A stretch of 61,852 nt of DNA from QHXQ01 sp036389375 (GTDB lineage Bacteria > Acidobacteriota > Blastocatellia > Pyrinomonadales > Pyrinomonadaceae): assembly GCA_036389375.1 (NCBI GenBank), contig DASVQA010000001.1, forward strand, positions 1 through 61,852. The letters run 5' to 3'. A program made the translations under genes and the position numbers. The notes below the pieces were generated by a model. That model did no database searches, was not told where the DNA came from, and saw only the letters and a list, made by a program, of their open reading frames with translations. Each line of letters opens with the position of its first letter. Positions within the stretch are counted from its first letter, which is position 1. Below, piece after piece: positions 1-8,385 of this stretch.

Positions 1-195
1 GTCCGCACGCTCGCGCACACGCAGCAGGTCGAGATCATCTATTGCTGTCGCGCGGCCGGCGCGGCCGCGCCGCAGAGCGACGAGATCGAAGAGGTCGCGT
101 GGTTTGCGCCCGACGCTTTGCCGGCCGCACTCCCGCCCGACCAGCACCGCCTGATCGCCCGCGCACTTCGGACTAGCGCAAACCCGCCCGATTGA
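1..195 (+). CDS. NUDIX hydrolase, C-terminal fragment
   Basis: Frame 1 is open from the window edge to a TGA at 193-195 and gives 64 residues. The end reads EIEEVAWFAPDALP followed by a PDQHRLIARAL helix. This resembles the last strand and helix of NUDIX hydrolases of the MutT/ADP-ribose pyrophosphatase type, where an E-x2-x-WF segment follows the NUDIX box. The NUDIX box itself (GX5EX7REUXEEXGU) lies outside the window, so catalysis and substrate cannot be judged. The assignment rests on this tail only. The gene is co-directional with pyrE, about 120 bp upstream, with a hairpin element between them. Confidence 0.55.
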   Translation, partial: VRTLAHTQQVEIIYCCRAAGAAAPQSDEIEEVAWFAPDALPAALPPDQHRLIARALRTSANPPD

Positions 196-218
196 TGATA
201 TGCTGACGCGCACAAAAA

Positions 219-300
219 AGAGGTCAGAGGTTAGTGATTAGCGGTCAGTTAAAAAAACTGATCCGAGCCAGTCTCTAAGCTCTCGCCTCTGACCTCTAAA
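219..300 (+). repeat. Intergenic hairpin of degenerate 7-nt units (element 1)
   Basis: Perfect 12-bp arms AGAGGTCAGAGG (219-230) and CCTCTGACCTCT (286-297) enclose further imperfect arms, including GGTCAGTT against AACTGATCC. Each arm reads as drifting heptamers (GGTCAGA, GGTTAGT, GATTAGC, GGTCAGT). It lies between the NUDIX gene and pyrE. The pyrE ribosome site GGAGA starts just beyond it. Confidence 0.7.
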
Positions 301-318
301 CGGCAGGAGACTCGAAGT

Positions 319-930
319 ATGGTGCAACTCATTCCGTCGCAGGAGACGGTGATGGACATGTTGAAACGCACGGGCGCGTTCCGCGAAGGGCATTTCATCT
401 ACCCGTCCGGCAAGCACACGCCGCACTACTTCCAGATGCCGCTCGCCTTTCGCTACTACGACACGGCGCGCGTGCTGGCGGTCGCGCTCTCGCGCAAGTT
501 CAGAATCGAAAAAGAGATTTCCAGCATGTTGCCGCGCATCGCCATCATCGCGCCGGGCGCGGGCGGCATCCCCGTCGCCTTCGGCGTGCGCGAGGCGCTG
601 AGCGCCGAGCAGATTTACTGGGCCGAGCGCGAGGAAAACGGGCTGCGCATGTTCCGCCAGTACGTCAATCAGGGCGAGGTCAACCCGTGCGTCATCGTGG
701 ACGACATCATACGTAGCGGCGAGGCGCTGCGCGAAACGGCCGAGCTGGTGCGCGAACTCGGCGCACAGATCATCGGTTGCGGCGCAATCGTCCGCTTCAA
801 AGGCGCGCCCACGGAATTAGACGGCATCGAGATCAAATCGCTCGTCGAGTTCGACGCCAAGTTCTACGACACCGGCGATCAGTGCGCCGAGTGCCAGCGC
901 AACGCCCCGGAAGAACACGTCAGGTTTTAA
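319..930 (+). CDS. pyrE: Orotate phosphoribosyltransferase
   Basis: The 203-residue product should transfer the phosphoribosyl group of PRPP to orotate in de novo pyrimidine synthesis in the cytoplasm. The PRPP-binding motif is VIVDDIIRSGEA at about 125-136, with the two acidic residues and the small loop of type I phosphoribosyltransferases. The N-terminal GHFIYPSGKHTPHYFQM matches the OPRT pattern G-H-F-x-L-x-SGKHS. Length is normal for OPRT. The start is set by GGAGA eight bases upstream of ATG. The flexible-loop lysines are less clear than in E. coli PyrE, so a related purine or pyrimidine PRTase is a weaker alternative. A hairpin directly after the stop separates it from convergent recR. 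Confidence 0.8.
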   Translation: MVQLIPSQETVMDMLKRTGAFREGHFIYPSGKHTPHYFQMPLAFRYYDTARVLAVALSRKFRIEKEISSMLPRIAIIAPGAGGIPVAFGVREALSAEQIYWAEREENGLRMFRQYVNQGEVNPCVIVDDIIRSGEALRETAELVRELGAQIIGCGAIVRFKGAPTELDGIEIKSLVEFDAKFYDTGDQCAECQRNAPEEHVRF

Positions 931-1018
931 GAGCAGCGCCGAGTGGCAAGTGACGAATAACGAGTTAAGCACTGCTGCTTGCTCGGCACTCGTCACTTGC
1001 CACTCGTTACTGCTTTTA
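929..1018. repeat. Intergenic hairpin with GAGCAG/CTGCTTTT ends (element 2), likely terminator
   Basis: A perfect 16-bp stem pairs GAGTGGCAAGTGACGA (941-956) with 990-1005. The outer arm AAGAGCAG (929-936) pairs with CTGCTTTT (1010-1017). The right arm reads as heptamers CGGCACT, CGTCACT, TGCCACT, CGTTACT. It fills the gap between convergent pyrE and recR and overlaps the recR stop codon at 1016-1018. The terminal T run suits termination of pyrE. Confidence 0.75.
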
Positions 1019-1630
1019 TATTTCGTGTCGGTTAGCGAGCGCCTTGTCCATCGTGACTTCGTCCACGTATTCAAGGTCGCTCCCGACGGGCATGCCCATT
1101 GCGATGCGGGTGGTGCGGACGCCGAGCGGTTTTAAGAGCCGCGAGATGTAGCTGGCGGTCGCTTCGCCTTCGGTGTTGGGATTGGTCGCAAGGATCACTT
1201 CGCGCACTTCGACGCCGTCGTTATTCTCCGGGCGCAGACGCGGCAGCATGTTCTGTAGGCGCAGGTCTTCGGGGTGGATATTACGTATGGGCGAGAGGCT
1301 GCCGTGCAGCACGTGATAGAGACCGTGATAGCTGCGCGTCTTTTCGATGGCGACGAGGTTGTAGGGTTCTTCGACGACGCAGATGATGGAGCGGTCGCGG
1401 TTCGGGCTGGCGCAGAAGCGGCACGGGTCAACGTCCGTCAAGTTGTTGCAGACGGTGCAAAAGACGATCTTGCGTTTCACCTCTTCGAGCGCCGCGACGA
1501 AGCGCTCGACCTCCGCCTCCGACATGCGCAGGACGTGGAAGGCGAGCCGCTGCGCCGACTTCTGCCCGACGCCCGGCAGGCGCTTGAACTCGTCAATCAG
1601 TTTTGTGACCGGCTCAGCGTAGTCCAGCAT
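1016..1630 (-). CDS. recR: Recombination mediator protein RecR
   Basis: RecR works with RecF and RecO to load RecA on gapped DNA. The 204-residue product is full length. It shows the N-terminal helix-hairpin-helix (LIDEFKRLPGVGQKSAQRLA, 11-30), a four-cysteine zinc site (C58, C61, C70, C73), a Toprim domain beginning near ICVVEEP, and the conserved C-terminal region GMPVGSDLEYVDEVT. It lies directly downstream of ybaB on the same strand, the common ybaB-recR pairing. The usual third member, dnaX, is not adjacent here. A hairpin element fills the ybaB-recR gap, and another overlaps the stop codon. Confidence 0.96.
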   Translation of the reverse strand: MLDYAEPVTKLIDEFKRLPGVGQKSAQRLAFHVLRMSEAEVERFVAALEEVKRKIVFCTVCNNLTDVDPCRFCASPNRDRSIICVVEEPYNLVAIEKTRSYHGLYHVLHGSLSPIRNIHPEDLRLQNMLPRLRPENNDGVEVREVILATNPNTEGEATASYISRLLKPLGVRTTRIAMGMPVGSDLEYVDEVTMDKALANRHEI

Positions 1631-1632
1631 AT

Positions 1633-1720
1633 AAGAACAGTGCCGTGTGCTGAGTGACAGGTGACGAGCAAGCAGTTTTTCAACTTGTCATTCGGCACTT
1701 GTCACTCGTTACTGCTTTTT
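1633..1720. repeat. Intergenic hairpin with AAGAACAG/CTGCTTTTT ends (element 3)
   Basis: The outer arm AAGAACAG (1633-1640) faces CTGCTTTTT (1712-1720). Inner arms GAGTGACAGGTG and CACTTGTCACTC pair with one mismatch. The right arm reads TGTCATT, CGGCACT, TGTCACT, CGTTACT, nearly the same heptamers as element 2. It sits between ybaB and recR, inside a probable operon, and reaches into the ybaB stop codon. Confidence 0.7.
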
Positions 1721-2024
1721 ACATCAGTCCGGGTGGCAGCATGCCGCCGAGTTTTGACTTCATGGCCTCGTCAACCTTGCGGCTTGCTTCGTTGACGGCG
1801 GCAACGATCAGGTCTTGCAGCATCTCCACGTCGCCGTCTTTGATGGCTTCGGGATCGATCTTGAGCGATTCAAGCTCCTTCGTGCCGCGCATCTGCACGG
1901 TGACGACGCCGCCGCCGGCCGTCGCGTCCACAACCATCGCCTCCATCTCCTTCTGCATCTTCTCCTGCATCTGTTGGGCCTGCTTCATCATCTGCTGGAT
2001 GTTCATGCCGCCAGGAAACTTCAT
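1719..2024 (-). CDS. ybaB: YbaB/EbfC nucleoid-associated protein
   Basis: This is a small DNA-binding protein of about 101 residues. The family forms dimers that bind DNA and usually sits beside recR. The sequence starts MKFPGGMNIQQMMKQAQQMQEKMQKEME, the typical Met/Gln-rich N-terminal helix, and contains the conserved DPEAIKDGDVEMLQDLIVAAVNEA segment in the C-terminal half. I chose the ATG at 2024 because GAGGTG lies 5 bases upstream. An in-frame GTG at 2039 would place the ribosome site inside the gene. Gene order ybaB-recR supports the call. Confidence 0.93.
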   Translation of the reverse strand: MKFPGGMNIQQMMKQAQQMQEKMQKEMEAMVVDATAGGGVVTVQMRGTKELESLKIDPEAIKDGDVEMLQDLIVAAVNEASRKVDEAMKSKLGGMLPPGLM

Positions 2025-2221
2025 TACGCCACCTCGCACTCAGGAATAGTTTTTAACGGGTTCGCGCTCCATCCTAACCGCGCGCCGCCGCAAAATGCAA
2101 CGCCGCTTCGGCTGGCCGCGCCAGGGGCCGGCGCATCTGCGGCCAGACACGCTCGTCTAAGAGTTGTACGGGTTAGACGGAGCAGGAGATTGTGGCGGGC
2201 GCGGGATGGTCGGGCTTACAC

Positions 2222-2782
2222 TCAGCCGAGCACGGTGGAGGTGTTGATGCGTAAGTCGGCGACGGCGTGCGCTTGCACGTCCGCGCCGCGCCCGACGCGG
2301 CCGGTCGTCTGGTAAGTTTCATCCGCCGGCGCGGCGTAGGTTTCCAACTGCTCATCAACCAGATTAACGAGCCACACTTCCGGGATGCCTGCGCGTGCGT
2401 AGAGCGGCAGCTTGATCTGCCGGTCGTATTCCAGCGTCGTGTCGCACACTTCGATCACGAGCCGCACGTCGGCGGGTTGCGGATGTGCATGGCGGTAAAA
2501 ATCTTCGCGCCGCTTCAGGCTGACGATGTCCGGCTGCGGCTCGGAGTAATCGTCAAGCTGGATTGGGTTCTGCACACGGATGATAACGCGGCGTTGTAGT
2601 TGCTCACGTAGAAGTTCCGCCAAAGCATCAACGCAGGCCGCATGACGTTTACCGACAGGTGACATGGCGATGATCTCTCCCTCGACGAGTTCGACGCGGT
2701 CGCCTTCAGGGAAAATCCCGGCCGTGCCCATGCGTTCGTACTCTGCGACGGTGAACCAGCGTTTAGCGATTTGCACTGACAT
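2222..2782 (-). CDS. Uma2 family (DUF820) putative endonuclease
   Basis: The 186-residue product has the Uma2/DUF820 layout. An N-terminal segment (TVAEYERM...GDRVELVEGEIIAMSPVG) is followed by a PD-(D/E)xK-like core: PQPDIVSL supplies the Asp, and LVIEVCDTTLEYDRQIKLPLYARAGIPEVWLVN supplies the E-x-x and Lys of the family signature. Members are abundant, often multicopy, in cyanobacteria and Acidobacteriota, and no physiological role is established. GAGG lies upstream of the ATG. It is a lone gene facing convergent or divergent neighbours, with about 180 bp of featureless DNA between it and ybaB. Confidence 0.85.
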   Translation of the reverse strand: MSVQIAKRWFTVAEYERMGTAGIFPEGDRVELVEGEIIAMSPVGKRHAACVDALAELLREQLQRRVIIRVQNPIQLDDYSEPQPDIVSLKRREDFYRHAHPQPADVRLVIEVCDTTLEYDRQIKLPLYARAGIPEVWLVNLVDEQLETYAAPADETYQTTGRVGRGADVQAHAVADLRINTSTVLG

Positions 2783-2909
2783 CTTTCACGCCTCAATCCA
2801 GCCACTATCCCAACCGGCAAGCCGTATGATAACACACGGCCGCGCGCGTCGATTGTGCGCCATCATTTTGCCTGACCGGACGGGCATGCTATAAGCCGGA
2901 GTCGGACTT

Positions 2910-4982
2910 ATGAAGCGTTATGTCATCAAGCGCGCGGCGGGTGCGCCCGACCGGCTGGCGCGCTACCGCGAGGAGTTGAACGCCGAGCAGTTGGCGGCCG
3001 TCACCGCGCCGCCCGGCCCCGTGCTCGTCATCGCGGGCGCGGGTAGCGGGAAGACGCGCGCCATCACCTACCGGGTCGCTTATCTGGTCGAGCAGGGCGT
3101 TGCGCCCGCGCGCATCATGCTGGCGACGTTTACGAATCGCGCCGCGCGCGAAATGCTGCGCCGCGTCGAAGAGTTGACCGGCGGGGCGACGAACGTGAGT
3201 CGCCGCGTTTGGGGCGGCACGTTTCACCGCATCGCCAACCTGATTCTGCGCCGGCACGCCGAAGCAATCGGCTACGATGCCAACTATTCGATCCTCGACG
3301 CCGAAGATGCACGCGATCTGCTGGCCGTCTGTGTGCAGGAAGCAGGCGTGGACACGCGCGCGCGGCGCTTCCCCAAAGCGGAAGTCTTGCAGGACATCAT
3401 CAGTTTTGCGACCAACACCGATCAGCCGATCCCGGAAGTAGTCGCCCGCCGCTATCCTTATTTCGAGCCGCTCGTCGAGCAGATCAAGCGCGTGGACGTG
3501 ACCTATCTGGAACGCAAACGCGCGCGCAACGTGATGGACTACGACGATCTGCTGCTCAACTGGAAGCGGCTCCTGATGGAACAGGACGAGGTCGCACGCA
3601 TTTACAGCGAGCAGTTCGAGCACATACTCGTGGACGAGTATCAGGACACGAACAAGCTGCAAGCGGAGATCGTTGATCTGCTCGCCGTCAGGCATCGCAA
3701 CGTGATGGTCGTCGGCGACGATGCGCAGAGCATCTTTGCCTGGCGCGGCGCAGAGTGGGCGAACATCTACGAGTTTCCGGCGCGCTACCCGGACGCGCGC
3801 CAGTATCGACTTGAAACCAACTACCGCTCGACGCCCGAAATCCTCGCAGTCGCTAACGTCTCGATTGCCGCCAACCGCAAACAGTTTCCCAAGACCCTGC
3901 GCGCCGCGCGTCCTGCGCTCGGCACGCGCCCTGCGCTCGTGCCTTGCCACGATGCGGATCAGCAAGCCACCTTCGTCGCTGCGCGCGTGCTTGAGTTGCG
4001 CGAAGAGGGCGTGCCGCTCGCGGAAGTGGCGGTGCTCTATCGCTCGCACTACCACTCGCTCGAATTGCAGTTGGAACTCACGCGGCGCGGCATCCCTTAT
4101 CGCATCCGAAGCGGCGTGCGCTTCTTCGAGCAGGCGCACATCAAGGACGTGCTCGCCTACCTGCGGCTCGTCACGAACCCGCGCGACGAACTGGCGTGGC
4201 AGCGCGTGCTGAAACTGATCCCGAACGTCGGCCCCGCCACCGCCAGCCGCATCTGGGAGCAGATCAGTTTCGCGCCCGACCCGCTTGCGCTCGTCACGTC
4301 AGGCGGCGCGGACAACGCGGCGCGGCGCGGTGCGACGTGGAGCGAGTTTCGCGCGCTCGTCGCGGAACTGGCGCGCGCCGAAGTGCGCGGGCAACCTGCG
4401 CGCCAGATCGAACTCGTGCTCGCACATGGTTATGAAGCCTATCTCGCCGCCACCTACGAGAACGCCGACGCTCGCCTTGAAGACCTGCGCCAACTCGCGC
4501 ACTACAGCGCGCGCTACAACACGACGGAAGATTTCTTGGCCGAGCTTGCGCTCCTCGCCACCGAACGCTACGGCGCACCGCAACCGCTGACCGGCGAAGA
4601 TGTCGTCTCCGGCGGCGACGAAGACGAACTACTAACCCTGACCTCCGTCCATCAAGCGAAGGGCTTGGAGTGGCGCGCGGTCTTTATCATCTGGGCGGCG
4701 GACGGGCGCTTTCCCGCGCCGCGTTCGCTGCGCGAAGCAGAGGGCGAAGAAGAGGAGCGCCGGCTCTGGTACGTCTCCTTAACGCGCGCGCGCGATCAAC
4801 TCTACATCACCTATCCGCTCATGAGCGCGGACTACAACCGCCAGACCGTTGTGCAGCGCCCTTCGCGCTTCGTCACCGAAGTCCCGCCGGAGCTATATGA
4901 AATCTGGCAACTCGAAGAAGAGACCGGCACGTTCGCCGCGCCCGAACTCACAGAGAGCGAGCCGGGCGGTTACCTGAATTGA
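2910..4982 (+). CDS. UvrD/PcrA-family superfamily 1 DNA helicase
   Basis: This is a 3'-5' DNA helicase of 690 residues. Motifs occur in order: Q-motif (LNAEQLAAV, near 23), Walker A GAGSGKT (43-49), motif Ia TFTNRAAREM, Walker B LVDEYQDTN (near 241), motif III VGDDAQSIFAWRGA, motif IV NYRST, motif V HQAKGLEW (near 580) and motif VI WYVSLTRARDQL. It is shorter than E. coli UvrD (720). The C-terminal tail is acidic (ELTESEPGGYLN) and lacks the PcrA Tudor-like tail. The start has GGAG 8 bases upstream. Motifs cannot separate UvrD, PcrA and Rep. The alpha/beta hydrolase gene begins within a few bases of the stop. Confidence 0.93.
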   Translation: MKRYVIKRAAGAPDRLARYREELNAEQLAAVTAPPGPVLVIAGAGSGKTRAITYRVAYLVEQGVAPARIMLATFTNRAAREMLRRVEELTGGATNVSRRVWGGTFHRIANLILRRHAEAIGYDANYSILDAEDARDLLAVCVQEAGVDTRARRFPKAEVLQDIISFATNTDQPIPEVVARRYPYFEPLVEQIKRVDVTYLERKRARNVMDYDDLLLNWKRLLMEQDEVARIYSEQFEHILVDEYQDTNKLQAEIVDLLAVRHRNVMVVGDDAQSIFAWRGAEWANIYEFPARYPDARQYRLETNYRSTPEILAVANVSIAANRKQFPKTLRAARPALGTRPALVPCHDADQQATFVAARVLELREEGVPLAEVAVLYRSHYHSLELQLELTRRGIPYRIRSGVRFFEQAHIKDVLAYLRLVTNPRDELAWQRVLKLIPNVGPATASRIWEQISFAPDPLALVTSGGADNAARRGATWSEFRALVAELARAEVRGQPARQIELVLAHGYEAYLAATYENADARLEDLRQLAHYSARYNTTEDFLAELALLATERYGAPQPLTGEDVVSGGDEDELLTLTSVHQAKGLEWRAVFIIWAADGRFPAPRSLREAEGEEEERRLWYVSLTRARDQLYITYPLMSADYNRQTVVQRPSRFVTEVPPELYEIWQLEEETGTFAAPELTESEPGGYLN

Positions 4983-4987
4983 AACCT

Positions 4988-5692
4988 ATGCCAACGCTCA
5001 ATGACGACGGCGACCGCTCGGCACACGCCGAGCGCGCGTTGACCGCGCAGATCAAACTTTATTACGACCTCGACGCGCCCGCCGAGACGCCCGCGCCTTT
5101 GCTCATCGCGCTGCACGGCTACGGCAGCAACAAGGCGTGGATGCTGCGGGCGGCGCGCGCGTGTGTGCCGGAGGGGTTCGCGCTGGCGGCGCTGCAAGGG
5201 CCGCACCAGCACTTGAAAGACCCGCGCGAGCCGGGCGGGCCGCTGCGTTACGGTTTCGGCTGGCTGACAAATTTCCACCCGGAAGATTCCGTCGCGCTCC
5301 ATCATCGCGCGCTGCTCGATCTCGTCGCCGCGCTCGTTGCTGAAGGCGTCGCTGATCGAACGCGCATCTTCCTGCTCGGCTTCTCGCAGACCTGCGCGCT
5401 CAACTACCGTTTCGCCTTCACGCATGCCGACGTGCTGCGCGGCGTGGTTGGCATCTGCGGCGGTCTGCCCGGCGATTGGGCGACGAGCGCGGCTTATCAA
5501 ACAACGCCCGCCAGCGTCCTCCACCTCGCGGGCGCACAGGATGAATACTACCCGCCTGCGCGCGTCTCGGATTACGAAGCGCGCCTGCGCGAACGGGCCC
5601 ATGATGTTGAATTTAAGAGCTACGACGCGGGGCACGAGTTGACGCCCGCGATGCGCGCCGACGTGCGTGCGTGGTTGCTGGCGCGCGTGTGA
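4988..5692 (+). CDS. Alpha/beta hydrolase, phospholipase/carboxylesterase type
   Basis: The cytoplasmic serine hydrolase of about 234 residues belongs to the family that includes YpfH and acyl-protein thioesterases. The oxyanion segment is LIALHGYGSNK, the nucleophile lies in GFSQTC (Ser near 132), and the acid and base lie in AGAQDEYYP and DAGHELTP. There is no signal peptide. An in-frame TTG at 4979 overlaps the helicase stop, and the ATG at 4988 is the more ordinary choice. The 5-bp gap to the helicase suggests one transcript. The substrate is unknown. Confidence 0.82.
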   Translation: MPTLNDDGDRSAHAERALTAQIKLYYDLDAPAETPAPLLIALHGYGSNKAWMLRAARACVPEGFALAALQGPHQHLKDPREPGGPLRYGFGWLTNFHPEDSVALHHRALLDLVAALVAEGVADRTRIFLLGFSQTCALNYRFAFTHADVLRGVVGICGGLPGDWATSAAYQTTPASVLHLAGAQDEYYPPARVSDYEARLRERAHDVEFKSYDAGHELTPAMRADVRAWLLARV

Positions 5693-5784
5693 AGTCGAGC
5701 TACAGGTTGTCGGGCCGGCGGCCGGTTAAGTATGATTTGCGCGCAACGTCGTAACCCAGTTTCTGCTCGCTTAAACCAAACAAC

Positions 5785-6255
5785 ATGAATCGAAACACAA
5801 GTCGCATCTGCGTTGCTTTGCTCGTCCTGTTTGCGTTGCTTGCGCCCGCGTGCGTCTCGTCGCCGGACTCGGCGCGGGCGAACGAGCAGACGGTACAGGC
5901 GGTGCGCACTGTCATCGAGGCGCAGGCGGCGGCGTGGAATCGCGGTGACATCGCCGGCTACATGGACGGCTACGAGCGCGCGGAGACGACCACGTTCGTC
6001 TCCGGCGACACCGTCACGCGCGGCTGGCAGACGGTGCTGGCACGCTACCAGAAGGCTTACGACACGCCCGCCAAGATGGGCACGCTCACCTTCTCCGAGT
6101 TGGACATCAAACCGCTCAGCCCGTTCTACGCCGTCGCCACCGGGCGCTGGCAACTGGCGCGCGCAGCGGACGCGCCGCACGGTCGCTTCACGCTGCTGTT
6201 TCGCCGCACCAGCGCGGGCTGGCGCATCGTGCTCGACACGACGACCTCGGCCTAA
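5785..6255 (+). CDS. Lipoprotein with NTF2-like (SnoaL/DUF4440) domain
   Basis: The 156-residue product has a lipoprotein signal: basic N-terminus MNRNTSR, a hydrophobic stretch, and a lipobox ending LLAPAC (Cys near 23). The mature part matches small NTF2-like domains: helix VRTVIEAQAAAWNRGDIAGYMDGY, the segment RGWQTVLARYQKAYDTP, then strands ending with FTLLFRRTSAGWRIVLDTTTS. DUF4440 proteins use this fold for ligand binding or as ketosteroid isomerase-like enzymes. No catalytic residues can be assigned. It is followed 87 bp later by the S9 peptidase on the same strand. Confidence 0.75.
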   Translation: MNRNTSRICVALLVLFALLAPACVSSPDSARANEQTVQAVRTVIEAQAAAWNRGDIAGYMDGYERAETTTFVSGDTVTRGWQTVLARYQKAYDTPAKMGTLTFSELDIKPLSPFYAVATGRWQLARAADAPHGRFTLLFRRTSAGWRIVLDTTTSA

Positions 6256-6342
6256 AGTTAAACGGATAGCGCACGGCTGTTGCCAACGGACGTTCAGCCG
6301 CCAGCCGCGCCAGCACTTGCGGCGCATTCGGAGAGAGCTTCA

Positions 6343-8349
6343 ATGTCGAAACTACAAAGCGCGGGCTTGACCTTAACCGTCCTGTGCGTCGCCTGCATCG
6401 GCGCAAGCTTCGGCGTGCGGGCGCAGCCCGCGCAGCCCGCACGCTACACGATTGAGCGTTATCTGAACATCCGCAGCGCCACGTCGCCCACGCTTGCGCC
6501 GGGCGGCAACCGGCTCGCCTTTCTAATGAACACGACGGGCACGGCGCAGGTCTGGACGGTCGCACCCAACGGCGGCTGGCCCGAACAGTTGACCTTCTAT
6601 CAGGATCGCGTGGACTTCGTGCGCTGGTCGCCCGATGGCAGCGGCTTCATCTTCGGCAAGGCGGTCGGCGGCAACGAGAACGCGCAACTCTACTGGATGT
6701 CGGCCGACGGCGCAGAGATCAAGGCGCTTACCGACACGCCCAAAGTGCGCTACAACTTCGGCGCATGGGCGCACGATGGTCGCCGCATCGCCTACGCCGC
6801 GAACAAACGCAACCCGAATTTCTTCGACATCTACGCGATGGACGTTGCGACCGGGCGCGAGGAAATGCTCTATCAACAGGACGGCGCAAACGACTTTGCC
6901 GCATGGTCGCCCGACGATAAGCAGATCGTCGTCGCGCGCAGCAGCGACACCCTGAGCCTCGATAACGACCTCTATCTCGTGGACGTGGCCACCAAAGGCG
7001 TCACGCACCTGACGCCGCACGAGGGCGCAATCCAATATGGCGACGTGCATTTTGCGGCCGATGGGAGCGCCTTGCTGCTCAGCACGAATGCGGCGGGCGA
7101 GTGGCTCTGGTTCTCGCGCCTCGACTTGCAGACGAAACAGCTACGCACGCTCGACCCGACGCCCTGGGACGTTGACTCGGTTGCCTTCTCGGACGACGGC
7201 CGGCAGGTCGCCTTGGCCGTCAACCGCGACGGCTACAGCGAACTCTACTTGCGCCCGGCGAACCGCCGGGGCGAACTCCACCCGGCGGCCGTGCGCGTCC
7301 AACTGCCGGGGCAGGGCATCGTCAGCAGCCTTGAATTTTCGCGCGACGGGCGCAAACTCGTCTTCAGCTTCGGCGGGGCGCGCTACAACCCGGACGTGTG
7401 GCTCTACGATCTGAAAACACGCGCGCTCGCGCAGGTCACGCACGCTTCGCGCGCCGGCATCCCGCAGTCGTCCTTCGTCGAGCCGGAGTTGATCCACTAC
7501 AAGACGTTTGACGGGCGCGACATTCCCGCGTGGTACTACCGCCCGCAAGCGGCTAGCGCAGGAAAAGATGGCACGGGCTTAGCGAGTCTGACCAATGGGC
7601 CGGATGCACAGCCCAAGCGAATGATTGCCGGCCCTCAGTCTGCTTCGCTGCCCGTCCTCGTCAGCGTGCACGGCGGCCCCGAAGGGCAGGAGCGCCCCTC
7701 GTTCAATCCGACTTATCAATACTTTCTCTCGCGCGGCTACGCCATCCTCGCGCCCAACGTGCGCGGCTCAACCGGCTACGGCAAAACCTACACGCACCTC
7801 GACGACGTGCGGCTGCGCGAAGACTCCGTGAAGGATTTAGCCGCCGCCGTCGCATGGCTCAAGACCGCAGGCGGCGCAGACCCGCATCGCATCGCCATCA
7901 TGGGCGGCTCTTACGGCGGCTACATGACCTACGCCGCGATCACGCTCTACCCGGACTTGTGGGCCGCCGCCATCGCCCAACGCGCCATCGTCAACTTTGA
8001 GACTAACCTGCGCAACACCGCTGGCTATCGGCGCAAACAGCGCGAACGCGAATACGGCTCGCTCGCACACGACATAGATTTCCTGCGCGCCATCTCGCCC
8101 ATACACAAGGTCGCGCGGATCAGCATGCCGCTCATGGTCGTTCACGGCAGGAACGATCCGCGCGTCCCTTACACGGAAGCCGAGCAGGTCGTCAAAGCTC
8201 TGCGCGAGCGCAACGCGCCCGTTGACTACATCCTCTTCGACGATGAAGGGCACGGCGTAGACAAACTCGCCAACCGGCTCGTCCTCTACCCGAAGATCGC
8301 CGACTTCCTCGACCGCTACCTGCAATCCGGCCCGCGTGCGATGAACTGA
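6343..8349 (+). CDS. Secreted S9 family prolyl oligopeptidase-like peptidase
   Basis: The gene encodes a 668-residue exported serine peptidase, probably an acylaminoacyl- or dipeptidyl-peptidase. After the ATG at 6343, with GGAGAGAG 7-8 bases before it, comes a signal peptide ending near GVRAQPAQ. The N-terminal half is a beta-propeller with TolB/WD-like blades (RWSPDGSGFIFG, AWSPDDKQIVVA, FSRDGRKLVFSF). The C-terminal half is an alpha/beta hydrolase with nucleophile GGSYGGYMT (Ser near 522), Asp in RNDPRVPY (near 604) and His in DEGHGVDK (near 636). A longer in-frame start at 6280 lacks a ribosome site. A proline-poor insert near 405-420 (KDGTGLASLTNGPDAQ) is unusual for the linker. Confidence 0.92.
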   Translation: MSKLQSAGLTLTVLCVACIGASFGVRAQPAQPARYTIERYLNIRSATSPTLAPGGNRLAFLMNTTGTAQVWTVAPNGGWPEQLTFYQDRVDFVRWSPDGSGFIFGKAVGGNENAQLYWMSADGAEIKALTDTPKVRYNFGAWAHDGRRIAYAANKRNPNFFDIYAMDVATGREEMLYQQDGANDFAAWSPDDKQIVVARSSDTLSLDNDLYLVDVATKGVTHLTPHEGAIQYGDVHFAADGSALLLSTNAAGEWLWFSRLDLQTKQLRTLDPTPWDVDSVAFSDDGRQVALAVNRDGYSELYLRPANRRGELHPAAVRVQLPGQGIVSSLEFSRDGRKLVFSFGGARYNPDVWLYDLKTRALAQVTHASRAGIPQSSFVEPELIHYKTFDGRDIPAWYYRPQAASAGKDGTGLASLTNGPDAQPKRMIAGPQSASLPVLVSVHGGPEGQERPSFNPTYQYFLSRGYAILAPNVRGSTGYGKTYTHLDDVRLREDSVKDLAAAVAWLKTAGGADPHRIAIMGGSYGGYMTYAAITLYPDLWAAAIAQRAIVNFETNLRNTAGYRRKQREREYGSLAHDIDFLRAISPIHKVARISMPLMVVHGRNDPRVPYTEAEQVVKALRERNAPVDYILFDDEGHGVDKLANRLVLYPKIADFLDRYLQSGPRAMN

Positions 8350-8385
8350 AACGCCCGGCTGCTCTGCATCGCCTGAGGAAACAAC

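Noticed and set aside
2889..4139. 416-residue open frame on the minus strand
   Set aside because: It lies wholly antisense to the helicase, is low-complexity in Arg/Asp/Val as expected of a high-GC shadow, and has no ribosome site or domain.
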